DNA of 64,000 nt from Burkholderia sp. NRF60-BP8 (GCF_001522585.2 NZ_CP013372.1:2108001-2172000); one strand, 5' to 3'; positions 8,651-20,551 are shown, counted from the stretch's first letter. The notes: generated by a model not told the origin, from the sequence alone. Numbers and translations: made by a program.

Positions 8651-9523
8651 CTACGCCAGCAACAGAAAATTGCGCACCACCGCCGACGGCTCGTCGCAGC
8701 GCGACGCAATGGCGAGCCTGGCGCGGAACCGGTTACCGGCGAACGGCCGGTACACGACCCCGGGCACCTGCACCTGCGTAATCGCTTTCGGCACGACCGA
8801 CACGCCGAGCCCGGCCGCCACCAGCGTCACCGCGGACGCGATCTGCGGCGCCGGTTGCCCCATGCGCGGCTCGAACCCGGCGGCCTGGCACGCGGCGACG
8901 ATATCGTCGAACAGCGCGGCGCCGGCCGCGCGCGGCACCTGCACGAACGACTCGTCGGCCAGCTCGGCCAGATCGATGCGCCGGCGCTGTGCCAGCCGGT
9001 GCGCGACGGGCAGCGCGACGAACATCGGCTCCTCGTCCCAGTCGGATACCCGCAGCGCCGCGGCGACGCGGCGCTCGGGCCGTACGATCGCGACGTCGAG
9101 ACGCCCGGCCTCCAGCGCCTCCAGCAGGACGCCCGACGTCGCTTCCTGCAACGTCAGTTCCGCATCCGGATATGCCTCGCGAAAACGGCGAATCAGATCC
9201 GACACTTTCGGATTGAACGCGGCCGTGCCGGTGAAGCCCACCCGCAAATGGCCGGTTTCCCCGCGTGCGGCGCGCCTCGCCGCCCGCGCCGCGCGCTCGG
9301 CATCGTCCAGCACGCGGCGCGCCTCTTCCGCGAAGACCTCGCCCGCCAGCGTCAGCTCGGCGCCGCGCGCGGTGCGTTTGAACAGCTCCACGCCGAGTTC
9401 GCTCTCGAGCGCCTTGATCTGCTGGCTCAACGGCGGCTGGCCGATGCCGAGCGTTTCGGCGGCCTTCGTGAAATTCGACGCGGCCGCGACGGCCAGAAAG
9501 TAGCGCAGATGCCGGAGTTCCAT
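8651..9523 (-). CDS. LysR family transcriptional regulator
   Basis: 290 residues: an N-terminal winged helix-turn-helix (FTKAAETLGIGQPPLSQQIKALE, residues about 18-41) and a type 2 periplasmic-binding-like effector domain (about 90-290). It is transcribed away from the MFS transporter gene at 9663 with a 139-base shared upstream region, the standard layout for a LysR protein that controls the neighbouring gene. Effector unknown. Confidence 0.92.
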   Translation of the reverse strand: MELRHLRYFLAVAAASNFTKAAETLGIGQPPLSQQIKALESELGVELFKRTARGAELTLAGEVFAEEARRVLDDAERAARAARRAARGETGHLRVGFTGTAAFNPKVSDLIRRFREAYPDAELTLQEATSGVLLEALEAGRLDVAIVRPERRVAAALRVSDWDEEPMFVALPVAHRLAQRRRIDLAELADESFVQVPRAAGAALFDDIVAACQAAGFEPRMGQPAPQIASAVTLVAAGLGVSVVPKAITQVQVPGVVYRPFAGNRFRARLAIASRCDEPSAVVRNFLLLA

Positions 9524-9662
9524 GTGTGACGTGATCTCGCGGTGAGTCGGGCTGGCCTGTCAGCCAGTGTTGAAACATATTGCTGCGGTTCATTTCATAT
9601 ATTGGACATATACATGACCGTGCGCAAGAATTCGTGTATTCCGTCGCACATCGAGTGCCCTC

Positions 9663-10904
9663 ATGTCCTCCGCTTCGATTTCCCGATCCGTGCCCGGCAC
9701 GCAACCCTCCGCGCCCGATGGGCTGCCGGCCGGCGTGTCCCCGCGCTCGGCCGCGTACAAGCGCATCGCGTTCGCGCTTTTCCTCGCCGGCTTTTCCACT
9801 TTCTCGCTGCTGTACTGCGTGCAGCCGCTGCTTCCCGCGTTCGCACGCGAGTTCGACGTCGGCGCGGCGTCGAGTTCGCTGTCGCTGTCGCTGTCGACCG
9901 GGATGCTCGCGGTGTCGATCCTGTGTGCCGGCGCGCTGTCCGAACGGGTCGGGCGGCGCGGGCTGATGTTCGCGTCGATGACGTTGGCCGCGGTGTTCAA
10001 CCTGCTCGCCGCGCTGTCGCCGAACTGGCACCTGCTGCTGGTCTGTCGTGCGCTCGAAGGCTTCGCGCTGGGCGGCGTGCCGGCGGTGGCGATGGCCTAT
10101 CTCGCGGAAGAAATCGCCGCCGACGGGCTCGGCTTCTCGATGGGACTCTATGTCGGCGGGACCGCGTTCGGCGGCATGATCGGACGGATCGGGATGAGCG
10201 CGCTCGAGGAGCACTTCTCGTGGCGCACGGCGATGCTGTCGATCGGCGTCGTCGACCTGCTCGCGGCGCTCGCGTTCGTGATGCTGCTGCCGGCCTCGCG
10301 ACGCTTCGTGAAGCGCACCGACCTGACGCTGCGTCACCACCTGCGGCTGTGGCACGCGCAACTGCGTCATGCGCGCCTGCCGTTCGTGTTCGCGATCGGC
10401 TTCCTGATGATGGGCGCGTTCGTGACGATCTACAACTACGCCGGGTTCCGGCTCATGGCGGCGCCGTTCAACCTGAGCCCGACCGCATGCGGGCTGATCT
10501 TCGGCGCGTACCTGTTCGGGATGGTGTCGTCATCGAGCGCCGGCGCGCTCGCCGATCGTCTCGGGCGGGGGCCGGTTCTGGTCAGCGGCATCGTCGTCTT
10601 CGCGGTGGGTCTCGCACTGACGCTGTCGCACTCGCTCGCCGCGATCGTCGTCGGCATCGTGCTCGTGACGATCGGCTTCTTCGTCGCCCATTCGGTCGCG
10701 AGCGGCTGGGTCGGCGCGCTCGCGGGCGCCGCGAAAGGGCATGCGGCCTCGCTATATCTGCTCGCCTACTATGTCGGGTCGAGCGTGCTCGGCTCGGTCG
10801 GCGGCGCGTTCTGGCAACGCGGCGCGTGGGCGAGCGTCGCCGCTTATGTCGCGGTGCTGCTCGTCGTCGCAGTGCTGGCGGCGCGGCGCTTGAGCCGCGC
10901 GTGA
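9663..10904 (+). CDS. MFS transporter, YnfM-like
   Basis: 413 residues with about twelve membrane helices. After a 30-residue polar N-terminus the first helix reads FALFLAGFSTFSLLYCVQPLLP, a hallmark of the YnfM/arabinose-efflux-like branch of the major facilitator superfamily. The motif between helices 2 and 3 (GALSERVGRRGLM) matches the family consensus. It is divergent from and probably controlled by the LysR protein at 8651-9523. Likely exports a small molecule, perhaps an aromatic or drug-like compound; unproven. Confidence 0.88.
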   Translation: MSSASISRSVPGTQPSAPDGLPAGVSPRSAAYKRIAFALFLAGFSTFSLLYCVQPLLPAFAREFDVGAASSSLSLSLSTGMLAVSILCAGALSERVGRRGLMFASMTLAAVFNLLAALSPNWHLLLVCRALEGFALGGVPAVAMAYLAEEIAADGLGFSMGLYVGGTAFGGMIGRIGMSALEEHFSWRTAMLSIGVVDLLAALAFVMLLPASRRFVKRTDLTLRHHLRLWHAQLRHARLPFVFAIGFLMMGAFVTIYNYAGFRLMAAPFNLSPTACGLIFGAYLFGMVSSSSAGALADRLGRGPVLVSGIVVFAVGLALTLSHSLAAIVVGIVLVTIGFFVAHSVASGWVGALAGAAKGHAASLYLLAYYVGSSVLGSVGGAFWQRGAWASVAAYVAVLLVVAVLAARRLSRA

Positions 10905-11086
10905 TACGACGCCCGACGACAATCGCGGCATCGTCGCCGGTTCCGAACCGGCCAGTGAATATCAGGAAACCGAACTGAAGCTGTCGGGCATGCAGGCGGC
11001 GATCCGCGTGCGCGATGCGACGGCAGAGATGCCCGGCTCCAGGCAGGTGTCGGCCTCGTCGATGGTCGACTGATTCGCGTCGCCCG

Positions 11087-11944
11087 TCACAGCAACGGCA
11101 GCGTTTGCCGGATATGGTCGGCGAATGCCGCCGTCAGGTGCGACGGCCGCTTCCGGTCGAACCTCAACGTGACACCCACGGCCGGCAACGGCGGCAAATG
11201 CGGATCGCCGTTGACGATCGCGAGGTCGGCCGGCACCGCCGTCTGCGTCATCACCGCGAACGCCTGCCCCGAGCGCACCAGCGCGATCAACCCGGCGAGG
11301 CTACTGCTCGCATACGCGACGCGATAGTCGCGGCCGGCGCGGTCCAGCACGTCGCGGGCCGCGAGATGATCGAGCGTGTCGCGGTCGGACAGCGCGAGCG
11401 GCAGCGGATCGAAATGCGCGGGTTCGAGCCCCGGATAGCCGATCCAGACCAGTTGCTCGCGGCGAACGATGTCGTCGGTCGTGCCGTCGTCCGGCACGGA
11501 AATCATCGCCAGATCGACCGCACGCTTCTCCAGGTGTTCGACGAGCCGCGGCGTGGGCGCGCAGACGACTTCGACGATCGCCTGCGGATGCTGGCTCGAG
11601 AACTGCCGCAGCAGCGACGGCAGCCACACCTCGGCGTAATCGTCCGGGCAGCCGAACCGGATGGTCCCCGACAACCCCGTGCCGCACAGGTCGGCCATCG
11701 CCTCGTCGTGCAGTCGCAGGATGCGCTGCGCGTGCACGAGCAGCCGCTCGCCCGGATGCGTGAGCACCACGCCACGGCCGGTGCGCTGGAACAGCGGCTG
11801 ATCGACGGCCGCTTCGAGCCGCTTCATCTGCTGGCTGAGCGCGGATTGCGTGCGGCCCACGCGCGCGGCCGCGCGGCTCAACGCGCGCACCTCGGCGATC
11901 GCGACGAACGAGCGCAGCAGGTCGATTTCGAGCGAAAGCGCCAA
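11087..11944 (-). CDS. dgdR: LysR family regulator DgdR
   Basis: A 285-residue LysR protein: helix-turn-helix LSRAAARVGRTQSALSQQMKRLE near the N-terminus, effector-binding domain after about residue 80. The TTG at 11944 is chosen because GGGG lies eight bases before it; an ATG at 11971 would add nine residues but lacks such a site. It is divergent from dgdA, matching the known dgdR-dgdA arrangement in B. cepacia, where DgdR represses dgdA until 2-methylalanine or a related dialkylglycine is present. Confidence 0.88.
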   Translation of the reverse strand: MALSLEIDLLRSFVAIAEVRALSRAAARVGRTQSALSQQMKRLEAAVDQPLFQRTGRGVVLTHPGERLLVHAQRILRLHDEAMADLCGTGLSGTIRFGCPDDYAEVWLPSLLRQFSSQHPQAIVEVVCAPTPRLVEHLEKRAVDLAMISVPDDGTTDDIVRREQLVWIGYPGLEPAHFDPLPLALSDRDTLDHLAARDVLDRAGRDYRVAYASSSLAGLIALVRSGQAFAVMTQTAVPADLAIVNGDPHLPPLPAVGVTLRFDRKRPSHLTAAFADHIRQTLPLL

Positions 11945-12010
11945 GGTATTAGCCCCTTTTCTAGCTTGCATTAGCACTATTCGTTTCCATCAAACCAGAC
12001 GCGCGCCTAG

Positions 12011-13351
<1,341 letters not shown>

Positions 13352-13443
13352 CGGCACGCGACAGCCTCGCTTTTTGCAGGGCGATCCGTCGCGCCGGCTC
13401 GACCGACCGGCGCAACGCGTTCATGTTTCGCATTCCAGATCGA

Positions 13444-14193
13444 TCAGCGGGCTTCGGCGGCCCATGCTTCGGCATCGGCGCCGGCCGGGATATGCATCGG
13501 GCTCGACGGATCGGTTGCCGCGCGCCACACGGCTTCGGCGACGTCCTGCGCATGGGTGATCGGCCCCGATGCATCGAGCATCCGCGCCACGGCCTTGCCG
13601 GCGAAGTCCGCATACGCTTCGTGCTCGAAGCCGTGCATGTTGGCCCGTGCGTTGTCGGCGAACCGCGTGCCGGGCGCGCGGCCCGGCAGCACGAGGTGCG
13701 CGCGCACACCGAACGGCGCGAGTTCGAGCGCCATCGATTCGGTGAACGCATTCACCGCCGCCTTGCTTGCGCGATACGCGCTGACCAGCGGCAATACCTT
13801 CAGCGTGACGCTCGACGTGACGTTCACGATCACGCCGGCGCCCCGCGCGCGAAATTGCGGCAGCACGGCCTGCGTCACCGCGATCGTGCCGATCGTGTTG
13901 GTGTCGAACAGCGCGCGCACCGTGTCGAGCGGCGTGAGTTCGGCCGGTGCGGCCGCGCCGAAGCCCGCGTTGTTGACGAGCACGTCGATCGGGCCGGCGG
14001 CATCGATCGCGACGCGAATGCTGTCCGCGTTCGTCACGTCCAGCGGCAGCACGCGCAAGCGCTCCGACGGCGGCAGCACGTCGCCGTCGGGCTTACGCAT
14101 CGTCGCGACGACCTGCCAGTCGCGCGCCAGAAAATGGCGGGCGATTTCGAGGCCGAAGCCGGAAGAACAGCCGGTAATCAGTACGGTCTTCAT
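13444..14193 (-). CDS. SDR family oxidoreductase
   Basis: 249 residues with the classical short-chain dehydrogenase layout: NAD(P)-binding TGCSSGFG at residue 8, NNAG near 75, catalytic Ser in NVTSSVTL and the YRASK active-site pair. An Arg-Lys-Pro after the second strand (MRKPDG) suggests NADP. It is divergent from the AraC regulator at 14295, a likely regulator-target pair. Substrate unknown. Confidence 0.88.
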   Translation of the reverse strand: MKTVLITGCSSGFGLEIARHFLARDWQVVATMRKPDGDVLPPSERLRVLPLDVTNADSIRVAIDAAGPIDVLVNNAGFGAAAPAELTPLDTVRALFDTNTIGTIAVTQAVLPQFRARGAGVIVNVTSSVTLKVLPLVSAYRASKAAVNAFTESMALELAPFGVRAHLVLPGRAPGTRFADNARANMHGFEHEAYADFAGKAVARMLDASGPITHAQDVAEAVWRAATDPSSPMHIPAGADAEAWAAEAR

Positions 14194-14294
14194 GCGAACT
14201 CCTGGGATGTGTTGAGCACCTGTCCGTACGATAGATGGCCGCCGCCGTATTCGCTACAATCGACAATCCGCTTTTCTTTTGCGAGAGTCCGGCG

Positions 14295-15212
14295 ATGATC
14301 GACCCGCTGACCGAAGTCGTGACGCTGCTGCAACCCGGCGCGCGGCATTCGAAGTACGTGCGCGGCGCGAGCCCGTGGGCGATCAATCGTACGGTCGCCG
14401 GCGAGCCGTTCTATTGCGCGATCCTCGACGGCGGGTGCCGGATCGCGATCGACGGGCACGCACCGATCGAACTGCTGCCCGGCGATTTCATGCTGATTCC
14501 GGCGGCCTACGGCGTCGCGATGTCGAGCCTCGAACCGCCGCCGCCGGGCGTCGACACCGCGCCGCCGGTCATGCTCGATCACGGCGAATACCGGATCGGC
14601 GATCCCGCGAACCCGGTCGACATGCGAATGATGGCCGGCAACTGCAGCTTCGGTTCGCCCGATGCGTCGCTGCTGGTGTCGCTGCTGCCCCGCTTCGTGC
14701 ACGTACGCGGCGAGCCGCGGCTGACCACGCTCGTGCAACTGGTGCGCGACGAATCGCGCGCGCAGCGGCCCGCCCGCGAGATCGTGCTGGCGCGCCTGCT
14801 GGAAGTGCTGCTGATCGAGGCGATGCGGTTCACGACCGGCACGCACGCGTCGCCCGGGCTCGTGCGCGGGCTCGCCGACAGCCGCCTCGCGGCCGCGCTG
14901 CGCCGGATGCACGAACGCCCGGCGCATCCGTGGACGATCGTCGAACTCGCGAAGGAAGCCGCGCTGTCGCGCTCGACGTTCTTCGAGCGCTTCAGCCGCG
15001 CGGTCGGCGTCGCGCCGATGGAATACCTGCTCACATGGCGCATGGCGCTCGCGAAGGATCTGCTCCGCCGCAACGAAGGCCGCATCGCGGAGATTGCGGC
15101 GCGCGTCGGCTACAGTTCCGCGAGCACCTTCAGCGTCGCGTTCGCGCGGCACGTCGGTCGGCCGCCCGCGCAATATGCACGCGACGAACAGGCGGCGACG
15201 AACGAACCATGA
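14295..15212 (+). CDS. AraC family regulator with cupin N-terminus
   Basis: 305 residues. The N-terminal half resembles the AraC-binding cupin (Cupin_6: GASPWAINRTVAGEPFYCAIL then LLPGDFMLIPA). The C-terminal half contains the two helix-turn-helix units, the first ALSRSTFFERFSRAVG and the second IAEIAARVGYSSASTFSVAFARHVG. The gene is divergent from the SDR gene (13444-14193), which it probably controls. An upstream in-frame extension to 14235 has no supporting signal. Confidence 0.9.
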   Translation: MIDPLTEVVTLLQPGARHSKYVRGASPWAINRTVAGEPFYCAILDGGCRIAIDGHAPIELLPGDFMLIPAAYGVAMSSLEPPPPGVDTAPPVMLDHGEYRIGDPANPVDMRMMAGNCSFGSPDASLLVSLLPRFVHVRGEPRLTTLVQLVRDESRAQRPAREIVLARLLEVLLIEAMRFTTGTHASPGLVRGLADSRLAAALRRMHERPAHPWTIVELAKEAALSRSTFFERFSRAVGVAPMEYLLTWRMALAKDLLRRNEGRIAEIAARVGYSSASTFSVAFARHVGRPPAQYARDEQAATNEP

Positions 15213-15285
15213 ACCGCACCCGCCTTCCCTGTTCCGCCGCCGGCAACTCCGCTCCGTCACGCCACGACGACGTGCGAGGCGCGCG

Positions 15286-16143
15286 ATGACGACCGACGCA
15301 AAGACCGGCGGCACGACCGACCACTGGCTCGTCGCGCGCCGCGATGCGGAAACCGGCATCGAAAGCCTGCACGCCCATTTCAACGGTCACGCGTACGATG
15401 CGCACGATCACGACGACATGCTGGTCGGCTTCACCGAACAGGGCGTGCAACGCTTCCAGTGTCACCGGTCGCTGCATACCAGCGTGCCGGGCCGCGCGAT
15501 CCTGATCGAGCCGGGCGCGATGCACGACGGCCACGCGCCCGAAGTCGGCGGGTTCACGTACGGGATGCTGTACCTGCCGCAGGCGTGGGTCGAGCGCGCC
15601 GCGCGCCGGCTGGACCTGCCGGGCCTCGGCAGCGTCGAAGCCACGTTCGGTCATACGCTCGTCGACGATCGCGGCCTCGTCGACGCGATCCGGAACGCCT
15701 TCTTCGCGATCCACGACAACGAAGGCCGGCTTGCGCGCGACCAGACGCTCGACCGCCTGCTGATGCGCCTCGGCAGCCAGCTGGGCAGCCCGCTCGCGCT
15801 GGAGAGCAGCGCCGTGCCGCCCGCAATCGCGCGCGTGCGCGACCTGCTGCACGCGCACATGGACGGCAACATCGGCCTCGACGAACTCGCGAGCGTCGCC
15901 GGCATCGACCGGTTCCGGCTCACGCGGATGTTCCAGCGCGCGTTCGGCACGTCGCCGCACGCTTACCTCGTGCGCTTGCGGCTGCGTGCCGCGCGCAAGC
16001 TGCTGGCCGCCGGCCGTACGCCCGCGCAGGCGGCCGCCGACGTCGGCTTCGCCGACCAGAGCCACCTCGGCCGCTGGTTCCGCCGCGCATACCGGATCAC
16101 GCCGGCCGCGTACCGGCAACTCTGCACAAACGTTCCAGACTGA
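15286..16143 (+). CDS. AraC family regulator (second, tandem)
   Basis: 285 residues. The N-terminus is an AraC cupin of the His-rich type (YDAHDHDDMLVGFTEQGVQRF; VPGRAILIEPGAMHDGH) as in regulators tied to exporters of the LysE kind. The C-terminal DNA-binding part ends GFADQSHLGRWFRRAYRITPAAYR. It begins 73 bases after the first AraC gene on the same strand, but the sensory domains are different subfamilies, so this is not a simple recent duplication. The DUF2000 gene follows 44 bases later. Confidence 0.9.
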   Translation: MTTDAKTGGTTDHWLVARRDAETGIESLHAHFNGHAYDAHDHDDMLVGFTEQGVQRFQCHRSLHTSVPGRAILIEPGAMHDGHAPEVGGFTYGMLYLPQAWVERAARRLDLPGLGSVEATFGHTLVDDRGLVDAIRNAFFAIHDNEGRLARDQTLDRLLMRLGSQLGSPLALESSAVPPAIARVRDLLHAHMDGNIGLDELASVAGIDRFRLTRMFQRAFGTSPHAYLVRLRLRAARKLLAAGRTPAQAAADVGFADQSHLGRWFRRAYRITPAAYRQLCTNVPD

Positions 16144-16187
16144 TCGCGCACGATGTCCGATCATGGATGCTCCAACCGGGAGCAAGC

Positions 16188-16595
16188 ATGTTCGATACCA
16201 AAGTAGCGCTGATCGTGCGCGACGATCTCGCCGCGTGGCAGAAACTCAACGTGGTCGCGTTTCTCGCGACGGGCGTCGCGGCCGGCGCGCCCGACGCACT
16301 GGGCGAGCCTTACGAGGATGCGGCCGGGCGCCGCTACGGCCGGATGCTCGGCCAGCCGATGCTGGTGTTCGCCGCCGATTTGAACGGATTGCAGGCCGCG
16401 CACCGTCAGGCGCTGTCGCGCGAGTTGACGATCGTGCCGTACGTGCGGGCGATGTTTTCGACCGGGCACGATGCGGCCAACCGCGCGGCGTTTCGCGCCG
16501 AGGACGCTGAGCATCCCGATCTGGTCGGCCTGGCGTTGCACGGGCCGAAGAAGGCCGTCGACAAGGCGGTGAAGGGGCTGGCGTTGCATGCGTGA
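16188..16595 (+). CDS. DUF2000 family protein
   Basis: A 135-residue protein beginning MFDTKVALIVRDDLAAWQKLNVVAFL, matching the DUF2000 pattern (K.a.vvr.dL..WQ.LNv.AFl.sG). The family has a PTH2-like fold and unknown function, and is often next to AraC regulators as here. GGGAG precedes the start. It is probably in one unit with the AraC gene. Confidence 0.85.
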   Translation: MFDTKVALIVRDDLAAWQKLNVVAFLATGVAAGAPDALGEPYEDAAGRRYGRMLGQPMLVFAADLNGLQAAHRQALSRELTIVPYVRAMFSTGHDAANRAAFRAEDAEHPDLVGLALHGPKKAVDKAVKGLALHA

Positions 16596-16639
16596 ACGCC
16601 GACATGCCCCGCCCGCCGCCTGCCGGCCGCCGTCGCCGC

Positions 16640-16990
16640 TCAGCGATGCGCGAGCACGTTGACGAGTTTGCCGAACGGATCGCGCACGTAAAACCGCCGC
16701 ACACCCCACGGCTCGTCGGTCGGGCCGTATTCGACGGGCACGCCGGCCGCACGAACGCGCGCGAGCGCTTCATCGACATCGTCGACCTCGATCGACAGAT
16801 CGGGCGTCGGCGTGCCCGACCCGCCCTGCGACGCGAAGCTGATCTGCACGTCCATCTGCTCGGTATTGCCGTAGGTCGCGATCCAACCGTGGTCCATCAG
16901 CAGGTCGAGGCCGAAGATGTGCTGATAGAAGCGCTTGGCGTCGTCGACGGACCGCGTGTCGACGTTGGCGACGATTCGTTTGACTTTCAT
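16640..16990 (-). CDS. VOC (glyoxalase/bleomycin resistance) family protein
   Basis: A 116-residue protein with one vicinal-oxygen-chelate module pair: VKRIVANVDTRSVDDAKRFYQHIFGLDLLMDHGWI at the start and WGVRRFYVRDPFGKLVNVLAHR at the end. Such proteins act as dimers in metal-dependent reactions or bind toxic compounds. Its ATG overlaps the stop of the EamA transporter gene by four bases (ATGA), so the two are translationally coupled. Confidence 0.88.
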   Translation of the reverse strand: MKVKRIVANVDTRSVDDAKRFYQHIFGLDLLMDHGWIATYGNTEQMDVQISFASQGGSGTPTPDLSIEVDDVDEALARVRAAGVPVEYGPTDEPWGVRRFYVRDPFGKLVNVLAHR

Positions 16991-17979
16991 CGGATTCCTT
17001 GACGATTCGGGCAGTCTCGCGAAGCTACACCGGAATCATTCGCGCGACCAGCGCGTCGGCAGCCGGCCGTCTTCATGTCCGCGCAGCGCGGCCGCGCAGG
17101 CCGTGCGCCGGGCTTGCCGGCCAGCCAGACACCGATCGCGACGACGACGATGCCGACGTAGGTCGTCGCGTCGATCCGGTCGCCGAACATCCATGCGGCC
17201 CATATCAGCGTTACCGGCGGTTCGAGATAGACGAGCGTCGCCACGCGCGTCGCCGGCATCCGCCCGAGCAGCGCCCACAACGACAGATAAGCGATGAAAG
17301 TCGAGAACACCGTCAGCCACACGACCGACAACCACACGTTCGGCTGCGTCGGCACGTGCAGGTCGCCCGTGGCGATCCCGCACGCCGCGAACAGCACGAG
17401 GCTCACGCAGCCCTGCACGAACAACGGTAGGACCAGCCCGTCCTCGTTCCCGCGCGTGGCCATCGACGCGCGGCGGCGCTGATAGATCGTCGCGATCGAC
17501 AGCCCGAACGCGGACACCAGCGGCAGCAGGTACATCACGATCCCGACCGACCCGGCCGGCAGCGCGTATTGCCCGCCGATCACGATGCCCACGCCGACGA
17601 ACCCGACGACGAGCCCGGCCCACTGGCGCGCTCCGCTGCGCTCGCTGCCGCCGAACGACGCCATCGCCGCCGTGATCAGCGGCTGCAACGCCGCGACGAT
17701 CGCCGCGATGCCCGGCGGCAGCCCATGCTGGATCGGGGTGTACACGCAGGCCAGATAAAGAAACTGCGACAGGAAGCCGATCACCGCGTGATAGCGGATT
17801 TTTTCGAGCGTCAGGCGCCCGATCCGCCGATTGACGACGATCGCGACGCACAGCGTGACGAGCAGAAACCGCCAGAACAGCAGGTTGAACGCGCCGGCCG
17901 TCTCCGCGCCGAGCTTGGCGCCGATGAACCCGGAACTCCACGACAGGACGAAAACGAGTTGAAGCAGGAATAGCTGCAT
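16987..17979 (-). CDS. EamA/DMT family transporter
   Basis: 330 residues with ten predicted membrane helices arranged as two EamA repeats (first opens QLVFVLSWSSGFIGAKLG; second around YLLPLVSAFGLSIATIYQ). The start ATG at 17979 begins directly with the first helix. After the last helix there is an unusual polar tail of about 45 residues rich in Arg and Cys, longer than the family norm; it overlaps the VOC gene start. Divergent from a LysR gene (18133), its likely regulator. Exports an unidentified metabolite. Confidence 0.88.
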   Translation of the reverse strand: MQLFLLQLVFVLSWSSGFIGAKLGAETAGAFNLLFWRFLLVTLCVAIVVNRRIGRLTLEKIRYHAVIGFLSQFLYLACVYTPIQHGLPPGIAAIVAALQPLITAAMASFGGSERSGARQWAGLVVGFVGVGIVIGGQYALPAGSVGIVMYLLPLVSAFGLSIATIYQRRRASMATRGNEDGLVLPLFVQGCVSLVLFAACGIATGDLHVPTQPNVWLSVVWLTVFSTFIAYLSLWALLGRMPATRVATLVYLEPPVTLIWAAWMFGDRIDATTYVGIVVVAIGVWLAGKPGARPARPRCADMKTAGCRRAGRANDSGVASRDCPNRQGIR

Positions 17980-18132
17980 GGAGCGACGATTCTCGGAAAG
18001 TGGCCGGGGACAGGCGCGGGTCGCGCAGATCCTCCGGGCGAATCGGTTCGAGCCGTTGACCCGAGAATATGGGGCGCTCAATAATTCCGTCAATCGACAT
18101 TACATGAATCATCGATTCGGAAAAACCAAATC

Positions 18133-18984
18133 ATGCCGCGTACCCTGGACGTCGACCTGCTGCGCACCTTCCACGCCGTCGCGAAGCTCGGCCGCTTCAA
18201 GGATGCGGCCGTTCATGTGAACCGCAGCCCGTCGTCGGTCACCGCGCAGATTCAGAAGCTGGAAGAAATGGTCGCGCAGCGGCTGTTTACGCGAAACAAT
18301 CAGGCGGTCGAGCTCACCCAGTTTGGTCACAAGCTGCTGAGCGACACCACCGAGTTTCTGCTGAGCCACGACCGGCTCGTCGAATCGCTGTCGCCGCAGA
18401 TGCTGACCGGCAAGCTGCGGCTCGGCATCCCCGATTCCTATGCGGCGCACTTCATGGCGGAATTCCTGCCGCGCTTCGCCGCCGACCGGCCGCTGCTCGA
18501 ACTGACGGTCGAAGCGCGCTCCAGCGACGAGTTGCAGCAGCTGTTCGCGCGCGGCCAGCTCGACATCACGATCGCCGTGGTACCGAAAGCGCCGCCGCAC
18601 GCCGAGCTGCTCGGCAAGACCCATCCGGTGTGGGTCGCCGCGCGCACGTTCAAGTTCGATCCCGACGCGCCGCTGCCGATCGCGGTGCAACTACAGGGCT
18701 GCCCGTACCGCGACGTCGCATTGAGTGCACTGAAGAAGGCGAAGATCGCACACCGGCTGCTGCTCGAAAGCGCCAGTTCGCCGGCGGTCGAAGCGTGCAT
18801 CGCGAACGGCCTCGCGGTCGGCCTGATCGAGCATGAGCGCGTGTCGGGCAACCTGACGAGCCGCGTCGCCGGCATCGTGCTGCCCGATCTGCCGCCGCAC
18901 CTGGTCACGGTGCTGACCGACGACAGCAATCGCGCCGCGCGGCATCTGCGCGACGTGCTGAAAAGCACGTTCAGGATCGGATAG
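18133..18984 (+). CDS. LysR family transcriptional regulator
   Basis: 283 residues; DNA-binding region LGRFKDAAVHVNRSPSSVTAQIQKLE at about 18-43, followed by the effector domain. It is divergent from the EamA-VOC pair with about 150 bases between, so it probably controls their transcription. A bidirectional terminator separates it from livF. Confidence 0.92.
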   Translation: MPRTLDVDLLRTFHAVAKLGRFKDAAVHVNRSPSSVTAQIQKLEEMVAQRLFTRNNQAVELTQFGHKLLSDTTEFLLSHDRLVESLSPQMLTGKLRLGIPDSYAAHFMAEFLPRFAADRPLLELTVEARSSDELQQLFARGQLDITIAVVPKAPPHAELLGKTHPVWVAARTFKFDPDAPLPIAVQLQGCPYRDVALSALKKAKIAHRLLLESASSPAVEACIANGLAVGLIEHERVSGNLTSRVAGIVLPDLPPHLVTVLTDDSNRAARHLRDVLKSTFRIG

Positions 18985-19040
18985 GGAAGACGAGGCCGGG
19001 AACCGGCCTCGCCAGCGGACGCGAACAGCCAGGCAAAACT

Positions 19041-19072
19041 GCCGCCGGCCCGTTGCAGGCCGGCGGCTTTCT
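19041..19072. terminator. Bidirectional terminator between lysR and livF
   Basis: GCCGCCGGCC pairs with GGCCGGCGGC over a seven-base loop. On the plus strand it is followed by TTTCTCT; on the minus strand by AGTTTTG. A second perfect hairpin lies just before it (CGAGGCCGG at 18991-18999 with CCGGCCTCG at 19003-19011). It separates two convergent genes. Confidence 0.8.
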
Positions 19073-19076
19073 CTCG

Positions 19077-19777
<701 letters not shown>

Positions 19778-19778
<1 letters not shown>

Positions 19779-20551
19779 CACTCTTCCCCCAGATACGCCT
19801 TGATCACGCGCGGGTCGTTGCGGACCGCTTCCGGCGTGCCGATCACGATCGGCCGGCCGTGCTCCATCACGAGGATGCGGTCCGACACGCCCATCACGAG
19901 GCTCATGTCGTGCTCGATCAGCAGCACCGATACGCCGAACTCGCGGCGCAGCTTGTCGATCAGATGCTGCAGCTCGATCTTTTCCTGCGGGTTGAGACCG
20001 GCCGCCGGCTCGTCCAGCATCAACAGGCGCGGCTCGGTGATCATGCAGCGCGCGATTTCCAGGCGCCGCTGGTGCCCGTACGACAGCGTGCCCGCCGGCC
20101 GGTTGGCGACCGACGTCAGCCCCATCCGGTCGAGCCACACGGCCGCGCGTTCGAGCGCTTCCTTCTCGGCGTGACGATACGCGGGCGTCGCGAACAGCCC
20201 GTGCAGCAGCCCCGCCTTCACCTTGCGGTGCTGCGCGACGAGCAGGTTCTCGACGACGGTCAGCGACTTGAACAGGCGGATGTTCTGGAACGTCCGCACG
20301 AGGCCCTTCAACGCGATCTTGTGGCTCGGCAGCCCCGCGATCGCGTGGCCGTCGAGCACGACGTCGCCGCCGGTCGGCTTGTAGAAGCCGCCGACGCAGT
20401 TGAACACCGTGGTCTTGCCCGCGCCGTTCGGCCCGATGATCGCGAACACCTCGTCGCGGCGCACGTCGAAATCGATGCCGTCCACCGCGAGCAACCCGCC
20501 GAAGCGCATCTGCAGCCCGGCGACCTTCAACAGTTCTGCATTCGCGCTCAT
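19778..20551 (-). CDS. livG: Branched-chain amino acid ABC transporter ATP-binding protein LivG
   Basis: 257 residues. Walker [10 protein letters not shown], LivG-specific [12 protein letters not shown] opening, signature [14 protein letters not shown], Walker [14 protein letters not shown] and switch [11 protein letters not shown]. The start overlaps the livM stop by four bases (ATGA). It is the second nucleotide-binding subunit of the importer. Confidence 0.95.

Noticed and set aside
9570..9618. ATAT-rich partial dyad (TCATATATTGGACATATACATGA) between LysR and MFS genes as an operator
   Set aside because: Placed well for a LysR site but the symmetry is poor; not strong enough to list as a feature.
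10905..11073. Frame without stop running from inside the MFS gene end to TGA 11071 (…SEYQETELKLSGMQAAIRV…)
   Set aside because: Looks somewhat protein-like but has no start codon or ribosome-binding site and I cannot name a family. Possibly a gene remnant.
15286..16143. Two adjacent AraC genes as a tandem duplication
   Set aside because: Their N-terminal domains belong to different cupin types, so shared ancestry is not recent.
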